Below, one piece after another: positions 43,595-56,086 of a stretch of 64,000 nucleotides of DNA. Positions within the stretch are counted from its first letter, which is position 1, and the number at the start of each line of letters is the position of its first letter. Origin of the DNA: Bordetella ansorpii (lineage in GTDB: Bacteria > Pseudomonadota > Gammaproteobacteria > Burkholderiales > Burkholderiaceae_B); the NCBI RefSeq assembly GCF_900078705.1, contig NZ_FKIF01000009.1, forward strand, positions 326,507 through 390,506. The letters are read 5' to 3'. Both the position numbers and the translations under genes were made by a program. A model generated the notes under the pieces. It saw nothing but the letters and a program-made list of their open reading frames with translations, did not search any database and was not told where the DNA came from.

Positions 43595-43763
43595 CTTAGC
43601 TTCCTCTATTGAAATGACAGGGCTGTTTCGCCTCGGGCGTAATTGTGCCGCAACAACCGACCCTTTTTATGTCGGCCACACAATTCTTCACATCAATAGC
43701 AACTGCATTACCTTCGTCAGCATACGGAAAAAAAAAGACAGCCATATGGCTACGATATGCGCA

Positions 43764-43789
43764 AAAAAACCCGCAAGAATGCGGGCTTC
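43764..43789 (-). terminator. Terminator of serS
   Basis: On the minus strand AGCCCGC-ATTCTT-GCGGGTTTTTTT: a 5-6-bp GC stem followed by a run of T (A7 at 43763-43769 on the plus strand), 25 bases after the serS stop. Confidence 0.75.
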
Positions 43790-43813
43790 TCGCAATGGCT
43801 GGCCAGCGCGCGA

Positions 43814-46769
<2,956 letters not shown>

Positions 46770-46846
46770 GGCAAAAAAAACGGGATACAGCGATGGCGAA
46801 CCCCATTACACCACGCGTGCGCATGGCGCCGTGCCCGACGGCGCCG

Positions 46847-47539
46847 TCAGGAGGCGAAGCGGTAACCCACGCCGATCTCGGTGACCAGGTGCACCGGCTG
46901 CGCCGGGTCGGCCTCGAGTTTCTGGCGCAGGTGGCCCATGTAGATGCGCAGGTAATGGTTGCTCTCGACGTGCGACGGCCCCCAGACCTCGCGCAGCAGC
47001 TCGCGGTGCGTCATCACCTTGCCCCGGTGCGCCAGCATCACGGCCAGCAGGCGGTATTCGATCTGGGTCAGGTGCACGTGCTGGCCGGCCCGCGTCACCA
47101 CGCGGCGCGCCATGTCCACATGGACGTCGCCGAAGCTGAGCTGGGCCGCGCCGTCGGCCGCGCCGCGTGCGTGGCGGCGCAGCAGCACGCGCAGGCGGGC
47201 CAGCAGTTCGCCCACGCCGAAGGGCTTGGTCAGGTAATCGTCCGCGCCGGCATCCAGCGCCTCGATCTTGTCCGTCTCGCTGGTGCGGGCCGACAGCACC
47301 AGCACCGGCACCTCGGTCCAGCCGCGCAGTTCGCGGATCAGCGTCATGCCGTCGGCGTCGGGCAGGCCCAGGTCCAGCACCACGGCGTCGGGCTGGCGCG
47401 TGCCGGCCTCGATCAGTCCGCGCTTGACCGTGTCGGCCTCGTGGACCTCGCAGCCCTCGGATTCCAGGGCGGTGCGGACAAAGCGCCGGATGTGGGCGTC
47501 GTCCTCGATCAGCAGCACGGTGGGTTGGTAGTCGAACAT
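46847..47539 (-). CDS. kdpE: Potassium-responsive regulator KdpE
   Basis: 230 residues. Receiver with LLIEDDAHIRRFV, Asp in VVLDLGLPDADG, Thr/Ser in VLVLSART and Lys in YLTKPF; OmpR-type winged helix (LTQIEYRLLAVMLAHRGKVMTHRELLREVWG, NYLRIYMGHLRQKLE). Activates kdpFABC under potassium limitation. Starts 8 bases after kdpD and ends the kdp run. Candidate binding sites lie upstream of the operon at 55304-55355. Confidence 0.96.
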   Translation of the reverse strand: MFDYQPTVLLIEDDAHIRRFVRTALESEGCEVHEADTVKRGLIEAGTRQPDAVVLDLGLPDADGMTLIRELRGWTEVPVLVLSARTSETDKIEALDAGADDYLTKPFGVGELLARLRVLLRRHARGAADGAAQLSFGDVHVDMARRVVTRAGQHVHLTQIEYRLLAVMLAHRGKVMTHRELLREVWGPSHVESNHYLRIYMGHLRQKLEADPAQPVHLVTEIGVGYRFAS

Positions 47540-47547
47540 GGCGGGAA

Positions 47548-50364
47548 TCAGGAAAGCACGGCTTCCGGGGGCGCGGCGGGCGGCGTGCCCAGCGGCAGCG
47601 CGAAGACGAAGCAGGCGCCGTGCACACGGGCGCCGTGCAGACGGGCGCCGTGCACACGGGCGCCGTCCCGCGGCGCGGGCTCGACCCAGATGCGGCCGCG
47701 ATGCGCCTCCAGTATCGCCTTGCAGACCGCCAGGCCCAAGCCCACGCCGGGCGTGGACGACTCACGCCCGCCGCGCGTGAACTTTTCAAAGATGCGCAGC
47801 CGCATCTCCTCGGGCACGCCGGGGCCGTCATCGCACACGGCCACGCGCAGTTGGCCGTCGCCCGTACTCGCCTCGATGTGGATGGCGCTGCCGGCGGGCG
47901 TGTACTTGGAAGCGTTCTCCAGCAGATTGCACAGCACCCGCTCGATCAGGATGCCGTCGCATTCGACCAGCGGCAGGTCGGACAGGCGGGCAACCGTGAC
48001 GTGGTGGCGGGCCAGGGTTTCGCGCATGGCGGCCAGCGAGGCGCCCACCAGTTCCTCCACCGATTGCCATTCGGGCCGCAGCGGCGTGTCGCGGCTTTGC
48101 AGGCGCGCCATGTCCAGCAGATTGACCACCAGCGCATGCATGCGCTGCGCCTGGTCGCGCATGGCCGCGGCCGTCTCGCGGGTGGCATCGGGCAAGGCGG
48201 CGGGATCGCGCATCAGGGTGTCGGCCAGGCCCACCAGGCTGGTCAGCGGCGTGCGCAGGTCGTGCGACACGGCGGCCAGCAGCGAATTGCGCAGGCGTTC
48301 GGACTCGATGTTGACCAGCGCCTGCTGCGCCACCTCGACGTAGTGCAGACGCTCCAGCGCGATGGCGATCAGCGTGGCGTAGGCGTCGAGCTGGCGCTGC
48401 GCCTCGGGCATGGCCGAAAACGGCTTGCCCGGCGCCTGCAAGGCCAGCACGCCGCGCACGCGCATGGGCGCCGCAAGCGGCAGGTACAGCAGCGGGCTGT
48501 TGGACAGCGTGCCGGTGCCCGCCCCCGCCGCGCGGCCATGGTCGTATACCCACTGCGCCAGAGAAGGCTCCAGCGCCCCCATGTCGGGATCAGTGGGCGA
48601 GGCCAGCGACAGCCGGTCGTCCAGCGCCTGCACGTACAGCGCGCTGCGCGCGCCGAACGCCGCGTTCAGGAAGGCGCTGGCGGCGGCGACGATCTGCTCG
48701 GGCAACAAGGCGGACGACAGTTCGCGCGCGAACTCGTACAGGCCGCGCGCATCCGCCTCGCGCTTGGCCGACGCCCTGGCCTGCGCGCGCAGGCCCGCCG
48801 TCAGTTGGCCGATCAGCAAGCCCACCGCCAGCAGCACGGCGAAGGTGACCAGATACTGTACGTCGGACACGGCGAACGAGCCCACCGGCTGCACGAAGAA
48901 ATAGTCGAACAGCACCACGCTGACCACCGAGGCCAGGGCAGAGGGGCCCCGGCCATGCCGCAAGGCCACGCCCACCACCGCCAGCAGGTAGAACATGACG
49001 ATGTTGGTCTGGTGCAGCACCGCCGAGGCCAGCGACGACACGACGGTGGCGGCCGCGCAATAGCCCAGCGCCCAGGCGTAGCCGCCTGCCTGCTGTTGGC
49101 CGTGCGCATCGGACGCCTCTCCGGGGCGGCGGCCCAGCATCAGCGGATCGCGGCCCGGCGGCGGCGCGGCCACCGAAGGCGCCGCCACGCGGATCACGTC
49201 CACGTCGGGGCAGGCCGCCGACAGCGCGTCGGCGAAGGTGCGGCGGCGGCGCCACCAGCCAGGCGCCAGCATGGCGTCCAGCAGCGAGGAGGGAGACGGC
49301 CAGCGGCCCTGCGCGCCTCGCCCCAGCACGGCCTTGGTGACGTTGTGCCGCCGCATGTAGCGCGCGGTGGCGTCCACCATATCGGCGCCGGCCAGGGTTT
49401 CGGTGCGCGCGGCCAGTTGGTCGGCCAGGGCCATCGCGCGCTCCAGGTTCTGCTGCCGCTGCGACGGCAGCGGCGCCACGCGCAGCGCGGCCACGGTGAC
49501 GACGTGCAGCTCGCACTCCAACTGCTGCGCCAGGCGGTGGGCGCTGCGCACCACGTATTCGGCCTGGTCGTCGGGTCCGATGCAGGCCAGCACGGCCTCG
49601 CGGGTGCGCCAGACCGGCTGGATCTCGCGCTCGTGGCGGTATTCCTGCACGTCGTCGTCGACGTGCTCGGCGGTGCGGCGCAGGGCCAGCTCGCGCAACG
49701 CGATCAGGTTGCCCTTGCGGAAGAAATGGCGGGTGGCGTGGCGCGCCTGGTCGGGCACGTAGACGCGCCCTTCCTTCAAGCGGCGCAGCAGTTCGTCGGC
49801 GGACAGGTCGACCAGGATGACCTCGTGCGCGGCGTCGAAGAACTCGTCGGGCACGGTTTCCCAGACGCGCACGCCGGTGATGCTGCCGACCGCCTCGTTC
49901 AGGCTGTCCAGGTGCTGCACGTTCAGCGTGGTCCAGACGTCGATGCCGGCGGCCAGCAGTTCCTCGACGTCCTGCCAGCGCTTGGCGTGGCGCGCGCCGG
50001 GCGCGTTGGAATGGGCCAGTTCGTCGACCAGCAGCAGGCGCGGCTTGCGGGCCAGGGCGCCGCCCAGGTCGAACTCGTTCAGGGTATGGCCACGGTACGC
50101 CAGCGCCTGAGGCGGCAGCACGTCCAGGCCCTGCAGCAGCGCGGCGGTTTCCTTGCGGCCATGGGTTTCGACCACGCCAGCCACCACGTCGATGCCCTGT
50201 TCGCGCTGCGCGCGGGCGGCGGCCAGCATGGCGTAGGTCTTGCCCACCCCGGCCGAGGCGCCGAAATAGATGCGCAGCTTGCCGCGGCGCGCCTGCGCGG
50301 CCGCGTCGTCCAGGTGCTGCAGCAGCCGGTCGGGGTCGGGACGATCGCTACCGTTGTCGGCCAT
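47548..50364 (-). CDS. kdpD: Potassium sensor histidine kinase KdpD
   Basis: 938 residues, slightly longer than the E. coli protein (894). N-terminal KdpD domain with Walker A FGASAGVGKTYAML and VVETHGRKETAALL, a USP-like domain, four membrane helices around residues 425-530, a GAF-like region, HisKA with AAVSHDLRTPLTSLVG, and HATPase (NLLENASKYTPAG, DDGPGVPEEMRLRIFEKF, GVGLGLAVCKAILEAH). Near the C-terminus a 15-bp tandem repeat inserts GARVH-GARLH-GARVH before the last beta strand (CFVFALPLG). The reading frame is kept, but the G2 edge strand is displaced. Confidence 0.95.
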   Translation of the reverse strand: MADNGSDRPDPDRLLQHLDDAAAQARRGKLRIYFGASAGVGKTYAMLAAARAQREQGIDVVAGVVETHGRKETAALLQGLDVLPPQALAYRGHTLNEFDLGGALARKPRLLLVDELAHSNAPGARHAKRWQDVEELLAAGIDVWTTLNVQHLDSLNEAVGSITGVRVWETVPDEFFDAAHEVILVDLSADELLRRLKEGRVYVPDQARHATRHFFRKGNLIALRELALRRTAEHVDDDVQEYRHEREIQPVWRTREAVLACIGPDDQAEYVVRSAHRLAQQLECELHVVTVAALRVAPLPSQRQQNLERAMALADQLAARTETLAGADMVDATARYMRRHNVTKAVLGRGAQGRWPSPSSLLDAMLAPGWWRRRRTFADALSAACPDVDVIRVAAPSVAAPPPGRDPLMLGRRPGEASDAHGQQQAGGYAWALGYCAAATVVSSLASAVLHQTNIVMFYLLAVVGVALRHGRGPSALASVVSVVLFDYFFVQPVGSFAVSDVQYLVTFAVLLAVGLLIGQLTAGLRAQARASAKREADARGLYEFARELSSALLPEQIVAAASAFLNAAFGARSALYVQALDDRLSLASPTDPDMGALEPSLAQWVYDHGRAAGAGTGTLSNSPLLYLPLAAPMRVRGVLALQAPGKPFSAMPEAQRQLDAYATLIAIALERLHYVEVAQQALVNIESERLRNSLLAAVSHDLRTPLTSLVGLADTLMRDPAALPDATRETAAAMRDQAQRMHALVVNLLDMARLQSRDTPLRPEWQSVEELVGASLAAMRETLARHHVTVARLSDLPLVECDGILIERVLCNLLENASKYTPAGSAIHIEASTGDGQLRVAVCDDGPGVPEEMRLRIFEKFTRGGRESSTPGVGLGLAVCKAILEAHRGRIWVEPAPRDGARVHGARLHGARVHGACFVFALPLGTPPAAPPEAVLS
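47614..47665. repeat. 15-bp tandem repeat inside kdpD
   Basis: Three full copies of GGCGCCGTGCACACG (47614-47628, 47629-47643 with one change, 47644-47658) and a partial fourth. On the coding strand each copy adds the five residues GARVH or GARLH. Confidence 0.9.
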
Positions 50365-50418
50365 GATGCGGGAGGGATTCGAGGGCAGACATACTATACG
50401 CCGCGGCGGGCATGCGGC

Positions 50419-51033
50419 TTACTTGCCCGCAAGGGGTTTCAGGGCGTCCAGCGCCAGGTTCAGCGGCAGCACGCTCACGGTCGGGTCGCCGATCAGCCCC
50501 AGCCACGGGGTGTCGGTATGCGCCTGGACCAGCTTGCGCACCTCGGCTTCGGGCAGTCCCCGCGAGCGGGCCACGCGGCGCACCTGGTATTCGGCCGCGG
50601 CGGTGCTGATGTGCGGATCCAGGCCGCTGCCGGAGGCCGTGACCAGATCGACCGGGACCTGTGCCGGATTCTCCGGATCGGCGGCATGCAGCGCCGCGAT
50701 GCGCTCCTGCACGGCCTGGGCCAGCGCCGGGTTGGTCGGCCCCAGGTTCGAGCCGCCGGACGCGCCGCCGTTGTAGGCCATCGGCGCGGTAGCCGACGGC
50801 CGGCTCCAGAAATAGCCCGGCGAACTGAAGGCCTGGCCGATCAGTGCCGAGCCGATGACCTTGCCGTCGCGCTCGATCAGCGAGCCCGCGGCCTGGTGCG
50901 GAAACAGCGCGCGGGCCACGCCCGTGGTCAGCAGCGGATACGCCAGCCCGGTGATGAGGGACAGCGCGATGAAGACGCTCAGCGCGGGCCGCAACAGGCC
51001 CTGCGGTTTCATGGGGGATGTGGAGGTTTGCAT
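50419..51033 (-). CDS. kdpC: Potassium-transporting ATPase subunit KdpC
   Basis: 204 residues. One N-terminal membrane helix (LRPALSVFIALSLITGLAYPLLTTG), then a periplasmic domain with IGQAFSSPGYFWSRPSAT, YNGGASGGSNLGPTNP, VDLVTASGSGLDPHIS and VRRVARSRGL, all typical KdpC motifs. It stabilises the KdpA-KdpB complex. It starts 20 bases after kdpB and is followed after 54 bases by kdpD. Confidence 0.96.
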   Translation of the reverse strand: MQTSTSPMKPQGLLRPALSVFIALSLITGLAYPLLTTGVARALFPHQAAGSLIERDGKVIGSALIGQAFSSPGYFWSRPSATAPMAYNGGASGGSNLGPTNPALAQAVQERIAALHAADPENPAQVPVDLVTASGSGLDPHISTAAAEYQVRRVARSRGLPEAEVRKLVQAHTDTPWLGLIGDPTVSVLPLNLALDALKPLAGK

Positions 51034-51053
51034 GAAAGTATCCTCGAAGGAAA

Positions 51054-53216
51054 TCAGGCCCAGCCGAAGGCGGCCAGCACCATGTCGACCAGCTTGATGC
51101 CGGCGAACGGCACCAGCAGGCCGCCCAGGCCGTAGATCAGCAGATTGCGCCGCAGCAGGACCGCCGCGCCCAGCGGGCGGTATCGGACGCCCTTCAGCGC
51201 CAGCGGAATCAGCGCGATGATGATCAGCGCATTGAAGATGACCGCCGACAGGATGGCCGAGGCGGGCGTGGCCAGCCGCATGACATTGAGCACGCCGAGC
51301 TGCGGATACACGGCGGCGAACGCCGCGGGAATGATGGCGAAGTACTTGGCCACGTCGTTGGCGATGCTGAAGGTGGTCAGCGCGCCGCGTGTCATCAGCA
51401 TCTGCTTGCCGATCTCGACGATCTCGATCAGCTTGGTGGGATTGGAATCCAGGTCCACCATGTTGCCGGCCTCCTTGGCGGCCTGCGTGCCCGAATTCAT
51501 GGCCACGGCCACGTCGGCCTGGGCCAGCGCGGGCGCGTCGTTGGTGCCGTCGCCCGTCATCGCCACCAGGCGGCCTTCCTGCTGATAGGCGCGGATCAGC
51601 TTCAGCTTGGCCTCGGGCGTGGCCTCGGCCAGGAAGTCGTCCACGCCGGCCTCGGCGGCGATGGAGGCGGCCGTCAGCTTGTTGTCGCCGGTGATCATCA
51701 CCGTCTTGATGCCCATGCGGCGCAGCTCGGCGAAGCGCGGCTGGATCTCGGGCTTGACGATGTCCTTCAGCTCGATCACGCCCAGCGCCCGGGCGCCGTC
51801 GCCCACGGCCAGCGGCGTGCTGCCGCGGCGCGCCACCGTCTCGGCATCGCGCGACAGGGCGGCGGGCAGGGACGCGCCCTGCTCTTTCAGCCAGGCGCCG
51901 ACGGCGTCCACCGCGCCCTTGCGGATGCGGCGGCCGCCCGCGTCGACGCCGCTCATGCGGGTCTGCGCGGTGAAGGGCACGAATTCGGCGCCGGCCATGG
52001 CGGCGGCGGGCGCATTCAGGGTGCGGTCCGCCAGGGCCACGATGCTGCGTCCTTCGGGCGTTTCATCGGCCAGCGAGGCCAGGCGCGCGGCCTCGGCCAG
52101 TTCCTGGGCGGTCACGCCCGGCGCCGGCAGGAACGCCGAGGCCTGGCGGTTGCCGAAGGTGATGGTGCCGGTCTTGTCCAGCAGCAGCACGTCGACGTCG
52201 CCGGCGGCCTCCACCGCGCGGCCCGAGGTGGCGATCACGTTGGCCTGCATCATGCGGCTCATGCCGGCCACGCCGATGGCCGACAGCAGGCCGCCGATGG
52301 TGGTCGGGATCAGGCACACCAGCAGCGCCACCAGCACCGTCACGGAAACGATGCTGCCCGCGCCGGCCGCGTCCACGGCATACATCGAGAACGGCAGCAG
52401 CGTCACGCACACCAGCAGGAAGACGATGGTCAGGCCGACCAGCAGGATGGTCAGCGCCAGCTCGTTGGGCGTCTTCTGGCGCTTGGCGCCCTCCACCATC
52501 GAGATCATGCGGTCGAGGAAGCTCTCGCCCGGATCGGCCGCGATGCGCACGAAGATCCAGTCGGACAGCACGCGCGTGCCGCCGGTGACCGACGAGAAAT
52601 CGCCGCCCGACTCGCGGATGACGGGCGCGGACTCGCCCGTGATGGCGCTTTCGTCCACCGAGGCGATGCCGGCCACGACCTGGCCGTCGCCGGGGATGGT
52701 TTCCCCTGCCAGGACCAGCACGACGTCGCCCTTGCGCAGTTCGCCCGACGGGCGCGATTCGCCTCGCGGCTGCCAGACTTGCGGCGAGGCATTCAGTTCA
52801 TCGCTGTCTCGGAAGGTCTTCAGCACGCGGGCCTGGATGGTGGTGCGCAGGCCGCGCAACGTGGCCGCCTGCTGCTTGCCGCGCCCTTCGGCCAGGGCCT
52901 CGGCGAAGTTGGCGAACAGCACGGTGAACCACAGCCAGACCGTGATGGCCAGGATGAAGCCGGCCGGCGCCTCGGCCAGGCCGGCCAGCGCCATCGCCCA
53001 CAGCACCGTGGTCAGGATGCTGCCGATGTAGACGACAAACATCACCGGGTTGCGCACCTGCGCGGCGGGCGAGAGCTTGCGCAGGCTGTCGCGCAGCGCG
53101 GGCCCCACCAGCGAAGGCGACCAGAAGCCGAACTGGCGTCCGGCCGATTGAGCCTGGCCAGCGGGCGCGGCGGCCGCGCCTTCGGCCGAGGCCAGGGATG
53201 GGATATGTTGATCCAT
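51054..53216 (-). CDS. kdpB: Potassium-transporting P-type ATPase KdpB
   Basis: 720 residues from the ATG at 53216. The P-type ATPase landmarks are [10 protein letters not shown] (actuator loop), [16 protein letters not shown] (phosphorylation Asp), [25 protein letters not shown] (hinge) and [19 protein letters not shown]. The N-terminal ~40 residues (Ala/Gly/Gln-rich) extend beyond the E. coli protein. It supplies the ATP hydrolysis that drives K+ through KdpA. Separated by 20 bases from kdpA. Confidence 0.97.
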   Translation of the reverse strand: MDQHIPSLASAEGAAAAPAGQAQSAGRQFGFWSPSLVGPALRDSLRKLSPAAQVRNPVMFVVYIGSILTTVLWAMALAGLAEAPAGFILAITVWLWFTVLFANFAEALAEGRGKQQAATLRGLRTTIQARVLKTFRDSDELNASPQVWQPRGESRPSGELRKGDVVLVLAGETIPGDGQVVAGIASVDESAITGESAPVIRESGGDFSSVTGGTRVLSDWIFVRIAADPGESFLDRMISMVEGAKRQKTPNELALTILLVGLTIVFLLVCVTLLPFSMYAVDAAGAGSIVSVTVLVALLVCLIPTTIGGLLSAIGVAGMSRMMQANVIATSGRAVEAAGDVDVLLLDKTGTITFGNRQASAFLPAPGVTAQELAEAARLASLADETPEGRSIVALADRTLNAPAAAMAGAEFVPFTAQTRMSGVDAGGRRIRKGAVDAVGAWLKEQGASLPAALSRDAETVARRGSTPLAVGDGARALGVIELKDIVKPEIQPRFAELRRMGIKTVMITGDNKLTAASIAAEAGVDDFLAEATPEAKLKLIRAYQQEGRLVAMTGDGTNDAPALAQADVAVAMNSGTQAAKEAGNMVDLDSNPTKLIEIVEIGKQMLMTRGALTTFSIANDVAKYFAIIPAAFAAVYPQLGVLNVMRLATPASAILSAVIFNALIIIALIPLALKGVRYRPLGAAVLLRRNLLIYGLGGLLVPFAGIKLVDMVLAAFGWA

Positions 53217-53236
53217 GAGGGTTCCACCGGATTCGT

Positions 53237-55042
53237 TCAAGGTTGCGCGGCGTGCACGGCGTTCTGCAGGTGCTCCGCGACGGGCCCCAGCGCCAGCGCG
53301 GGCACGTAGGTGAGTGCGCCGACCAGCATCACCGAGCCGGTCAGCAGCACGGCGAACAGCGGGCCCGTGGTCGGCATCGTGCCGGGGCCTTGCGGCAGGC
53401 GCGGCTTGGCGGCCAGCGCGCCGGCCAGGGCCAGCAGCGCGACGATGGGCACGAAGCGGCCCAGCCACACGGCGGCGCCCAGCAGCAGGTTGTAGAACGG
53501 CGTGTTGGCGGACAGGCCCGCGAAGGCGCTGCCATTGTTGTTGGCGGCCGAGGACAGGGCGTACAGGATTTCCGAGAAGCCATGGATGCCCGGATTGAGC
53601 ACCCCGGCGCGGCCGGCATCGGCCAGCACGGCCACGGCCGTGCCCACCAGCACCAGCAGCGGCGTGGCCAGCAGCACCATCGCGACCATCTTCATGTCGA
53701 AAGCCTCGATCTTCTTGCCCAGGTATTCCGGCGTGCGGCCGATCATCAGCCCGGCGATGAACACCGCCAGGATGGCGAAGGCCAGCATGCCGTACAGGCC
53801 GGCGCCCACGCCGCCGAACACCACCTCGCCCAGCTGCATCAGCAGCATCGGCGGCAGGCCGCCCATGGCCGAGAACGAATCGTGCATGCCGTTGACGGCG
53901 CCGCACGAAGCCGCGGTGGTGATGGTGGCGAACAGCGCGGTGGGCGCGATGCCGAAGCGCACTTCCTTGCCTTCCATGTTGCCGCCGCCCGGCGCCAGGC
54001 CGTTGACGGCCTGCGCCAAGGCGGGTGTGGACTGATGCTCGAAGTAGGACGTGGTCAGCGCGAACACGGCGAACATCGCGGTCATCGCCGCCAGGATGAT
54101 GGCCCCCTGGCGGCGGTTGCCGGCCATCTCGCCGAAGCTGAAGCACAGCGCGGCGGGGATCAGGAAGATCGCCAGCATTTCCACGAAATTCGACAGCGCC
54201 GTGGGATTCTCGTAGGGATGCGCGGAGTTCGCATTGAAGAAGCCGCCGCCATTGGTGCCGAGCATCTTGATGGCTTCCTGCGAGGCCACCGGCCCCATGG
54301 CCAGCGTCTGCTGCTGCGTCTGCCGCGGCTGCATCCGGGGCTGGCCGTCGGCGCCCGGCATCGGCTGGCCCTGCGCGTCGACCTCGGGCACGCTGAAGGC
54401 CTGCGCCTCGACGGTCTGCGCCTGCACGTAGGGATCGAGGTTCTGGATCACGCCCTGGCCGACCAGGAACAGCGCCATCACGAACGACAGCGGCAGCAGC
54501 ACATACATCGTGCCGCGCACGATGTCCGTCCAGAAGTTGCCGATGGCCTGCGAGCCGTGGCGCGTCAGGCCGCGCACCAGCGCGAAGAGCACGGCGATGC
54601 CGGTGGCCGCGGACAGGAAGTTCTGCACCGTCAGGCCCAGCATCTGGGTCAGATAGCTCATCGTGCTCTCGCCGCCGTAGCCCTGCCAATTGGTGTTGGT
54701 GACGAACGACAGCGCCGTGTTCAACGACGAGTCCGGCGTGACCGCGCCCAGGTCCGCCGGATTGAACGGCAACATGCCCTGCAGGCGTTGCAGCCCGTAG
54801 ACGGCGAACACGCCCAGGACGTTGAACAGCAGCAAGGCCAGCGCGTAGCGCTTCCAGCCCATGTCCGCCGTGGGATCCACGCCAGCCAGGCGGTAGATGA
54901 GGCGCTCGACCGGGCGCCCCCAACGGGTCGGCCCGTAGCTGCCGTCCTCGATGGCCCGCCGGATGTAGTGCCCCAGGAAGGGGGCGACCGCCAGCACGAC
55001 GGCCAGGTAGACCGCCAGCAGGCCCAGGAATTGGGTGTCCAT
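53237..55042 (-). CDS. kdpA: Potassium-transporting ATPase pore subunit KdpA
   Basis: 601 residues, about 45 more than E. coli. Ten or so membrane helices and four selectivity-filter loops, e.g. [56 protein letters not shown] and [14 protein letters not shown]. Part of the extra length is a Pro/Gln-rich insertion in a periplasmic loop ([19 protein letters not shown], about residues 215-245). The ATG at 55042 shares its last base region with the kdpF stop (TGATG), so translation is coupled. Confidence 0.97.
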   Translation of the reverse strand: MDTQFLGLLAVYLAVVLAVAPFLGHYIRRAIEDGSYGPTRWGRPVERLIYRLAGVDPTADMGWKRYALALLLFNVLGVFAVYGLQRLQGMLPFNPADLGAVTPDSSLNTALSFVTNTNWQGYGGESTMSYLTQMLGLTVQNFLSAATGIAVLFALVRGLTRHGSQAIGNFWTDIVRGTMYVLLPLSFVMALFLVGQGVIQNLDPYVQAQTVEAQAFSVPEVDAQGQPMPGADGQPRMQPRQTQQQTLAMGPVASQEAIKMLGTNGGGFFNANSAHPYENPTALSNFVEMLAIFLIPAALCFSFGEMAGNRRQGAIILAAMTAMFAVFALTTSYFEHQSTPALAQAVNGLAPGGGNMEGKEVRFGIAPTALFATITTAASCGAVNGMHDSFSAMGGLPPMLLMQLGEVVFGGVGAGLYGMLAFAILAVFIAGLMIGRTPEYLGKKIEAFDMKMVAMVLLATPLLVLVGTAVAVLADAGRAGVLNPGIHGFSEILYALSSAANNNGSAFAGLSANTPFYNLLLGAAVWLGRFVPIVALLALAGALAAKPRLPQGPGTMPTTGPLFAVLLTGSVMLVGALTYVPALALGPVAEHLQNAVHAAQP

Positions 55043-55131
55043 CAGAACTTCTCCGGTTGGAACAGGGCGGCCAGCAGATAGACCATGAGCAGGGCCGCGA
55101 CGATGCCGCTCAACCAATAAATGGCGCTCAC
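55042..55131 (-). CDS. kdpF: KdpF small membrane subunit
   Basis: 29 residues ([32 protein letters not shown] start at 55131), a single hydrophobic helix followed by the Q/F-P-E-x-F ending typical of KdpF. It stabilises the KdpFABC complex. The stop overlaps the kdpA start, and the start overlaps the stop of a tiny upstream ORF (GTGA). Confidence 0.9.
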   Translation of the reverse strand: MSAIYWLSGIVAALLMVYLLAALFQPEKF

Positions 55132-55226
55132 TGGCGTTCTCCTGCTGACAGTCGGGCGCAGAAGGCGACCAGCGCCCAGGCCAGGCCCGCCATCGCGCCG
55201 AACGCGGCGAGGTACACGAAATCCAT
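55128..55226 (-). CDS. 32-residue membrane protein preceding kdpF
   Basis: MDFVYLAAFGAMAGLAWALV followed by [12 protein letters not shown]: one predicted membrane helix with a basic cytosolic end. GGGGAG lies six bases before the ATG at 55226. The stop overlaps the GTG of kdpF, so it is the first translated frame of the kdp operon. Similar tiny ORFs precede kdpF in other proteobacteria, often unannotated. Its role may be structural or merely to couple translation. Confidence 0.7.
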   Translation of the reverse strand: MDFVYLAAFGAMAGLAWALVAFCARLSAGERQ

Positions 55227-55777
55227 GTTTTTCTCCCCGGAGGCCTGGCCTCCGAACAAGGCGGAGGCAACCTCCACCGGACCCTGCGCAGGTTACGGAG
55301 AGGGGGGTAAAAACGGGATATAGCTTTGGCGGGCCGGTGTAAAAACGGTATAAACGCCAAATACGCACCAAATAGGTGCAAAGAAAGCGTGCCGGCGTCT
55401 GATGTCGCAATGCCCCGCTTTGACCCGAAAAGGGCCAATTTGTCTTGCTTCTGGCCTAGGCCGGCCGAAATTTTGGTGTTTTCGGGCCGAATGCACCGTA
55501 TTGGTGCCCAATATAACTAAATGAATGCGCCGAATTAGGGCATTCCCCTAGTGTGACAGTCCCGTAACTGGTGCAGAATCCTGTCCATGCAGGTGAGGAG
55601 ACAGAAAGCCCTTAAGGGCTTCCATACAACCGGCGGCACCGGTATATAAATAAAAGCAGTACAAGAAAAGCAAACGCACAACGGCTGGCACGACACACTG
55701 TGCCGGCCGTTGTCGCATTCGCGGTCCGCGGCTTGCCTTACCGGACACGGATGCGTCAGCGCCCACCCAGGTCAAGC
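55227..55777. other. Divergent regulatory region between kdp and the symporter operon
   Basis: About 550 bases, far lower in GC than its surroundings. It contains the two kdp operator-like repeats (55304-55355), a perfect 16-base palindrome AAGCCCTTAAGGGCTT at 55606-55621, and TATAAA at 55645-55650, a possible -10 for the symporter genes leaving a leader of about 120 bases. No credible ORF. Confidence 0.55.
55307..55354 (-). promoter_or_regulatory. Two direct repeats, candidate KdpE operator
   Basis: GTAAAAACGGGATATA (55307-55322) and GTAAAAACGGTATAAA (55339-55354) match in 14 of 16 positions and start 32 bases apart, about three helical turns. On the coding (minus) strand they read TTTATACCGTTTTTAC, close to the T-rich KdpE site known before E. 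coli kdpF. They lie 80-130 bases upstream of the first kdp frame. Confidence 0.65.
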
Positions 55778-56086
55778 ATGCCGGCATCCCAAGTCCGTTC
55801 CTCTGCTTCGCGCTACTGGCGCCGCAACGTGCGGCTGATCCTGCTGCTGCTGGCGCTTTGGATCGCCCTGACCGCCACGCCCGCGCTGCTCACCGGCTAT
55901 CTTTCCTTCGAATTCATCGGCTGGCCCTTTCCGTTCTGGCTGGCCGCCTATGGCGCGCCGCTGGCCTTCCTGCTGATCGTGGCGGTGTACGGCACCGTCA
56001 TGAACCGTGCCGATGACCGGGCCGACGCCGAGGCCCTGGCCGCAGAGGACGCCCAGGCGGCCGCCAGCCGGCGGGACGTGCGCTGA
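55778..56086 (+). CDS. DUF4212 small subunit of a sodium:solute symporter
   Basis: 102 residues from the ATG at 55778; an ATG at 55751 is an alternative. YWRRNVRLILLLLALWIALTATPALLTGYL and FIGWPFPFWLAAYGAPLAFLLIVAVYGTVMNR give two membrane helices and match the DUF4212 family, always found before a VC_2705-type symporter. Its stop overlaps the symporter start (TGATG), so the two are made together. Confidence 0.88.
   Translation: MPASQVRSSASRYWRRNVRLILLLLALWIALTATPALLTGYLSFEFIGWPFPFWLAAYGAPLAFLLIVAVYGTVMNRADDRADAEALAAEDAQAAASRRDVR

Noticed and set aside
47620..51135. A 1171-residue plus-strand open frame opposite kdpD and kdpC
   Set aside because: Shadow of kdpD with His/Gln/Arg-rich composition.
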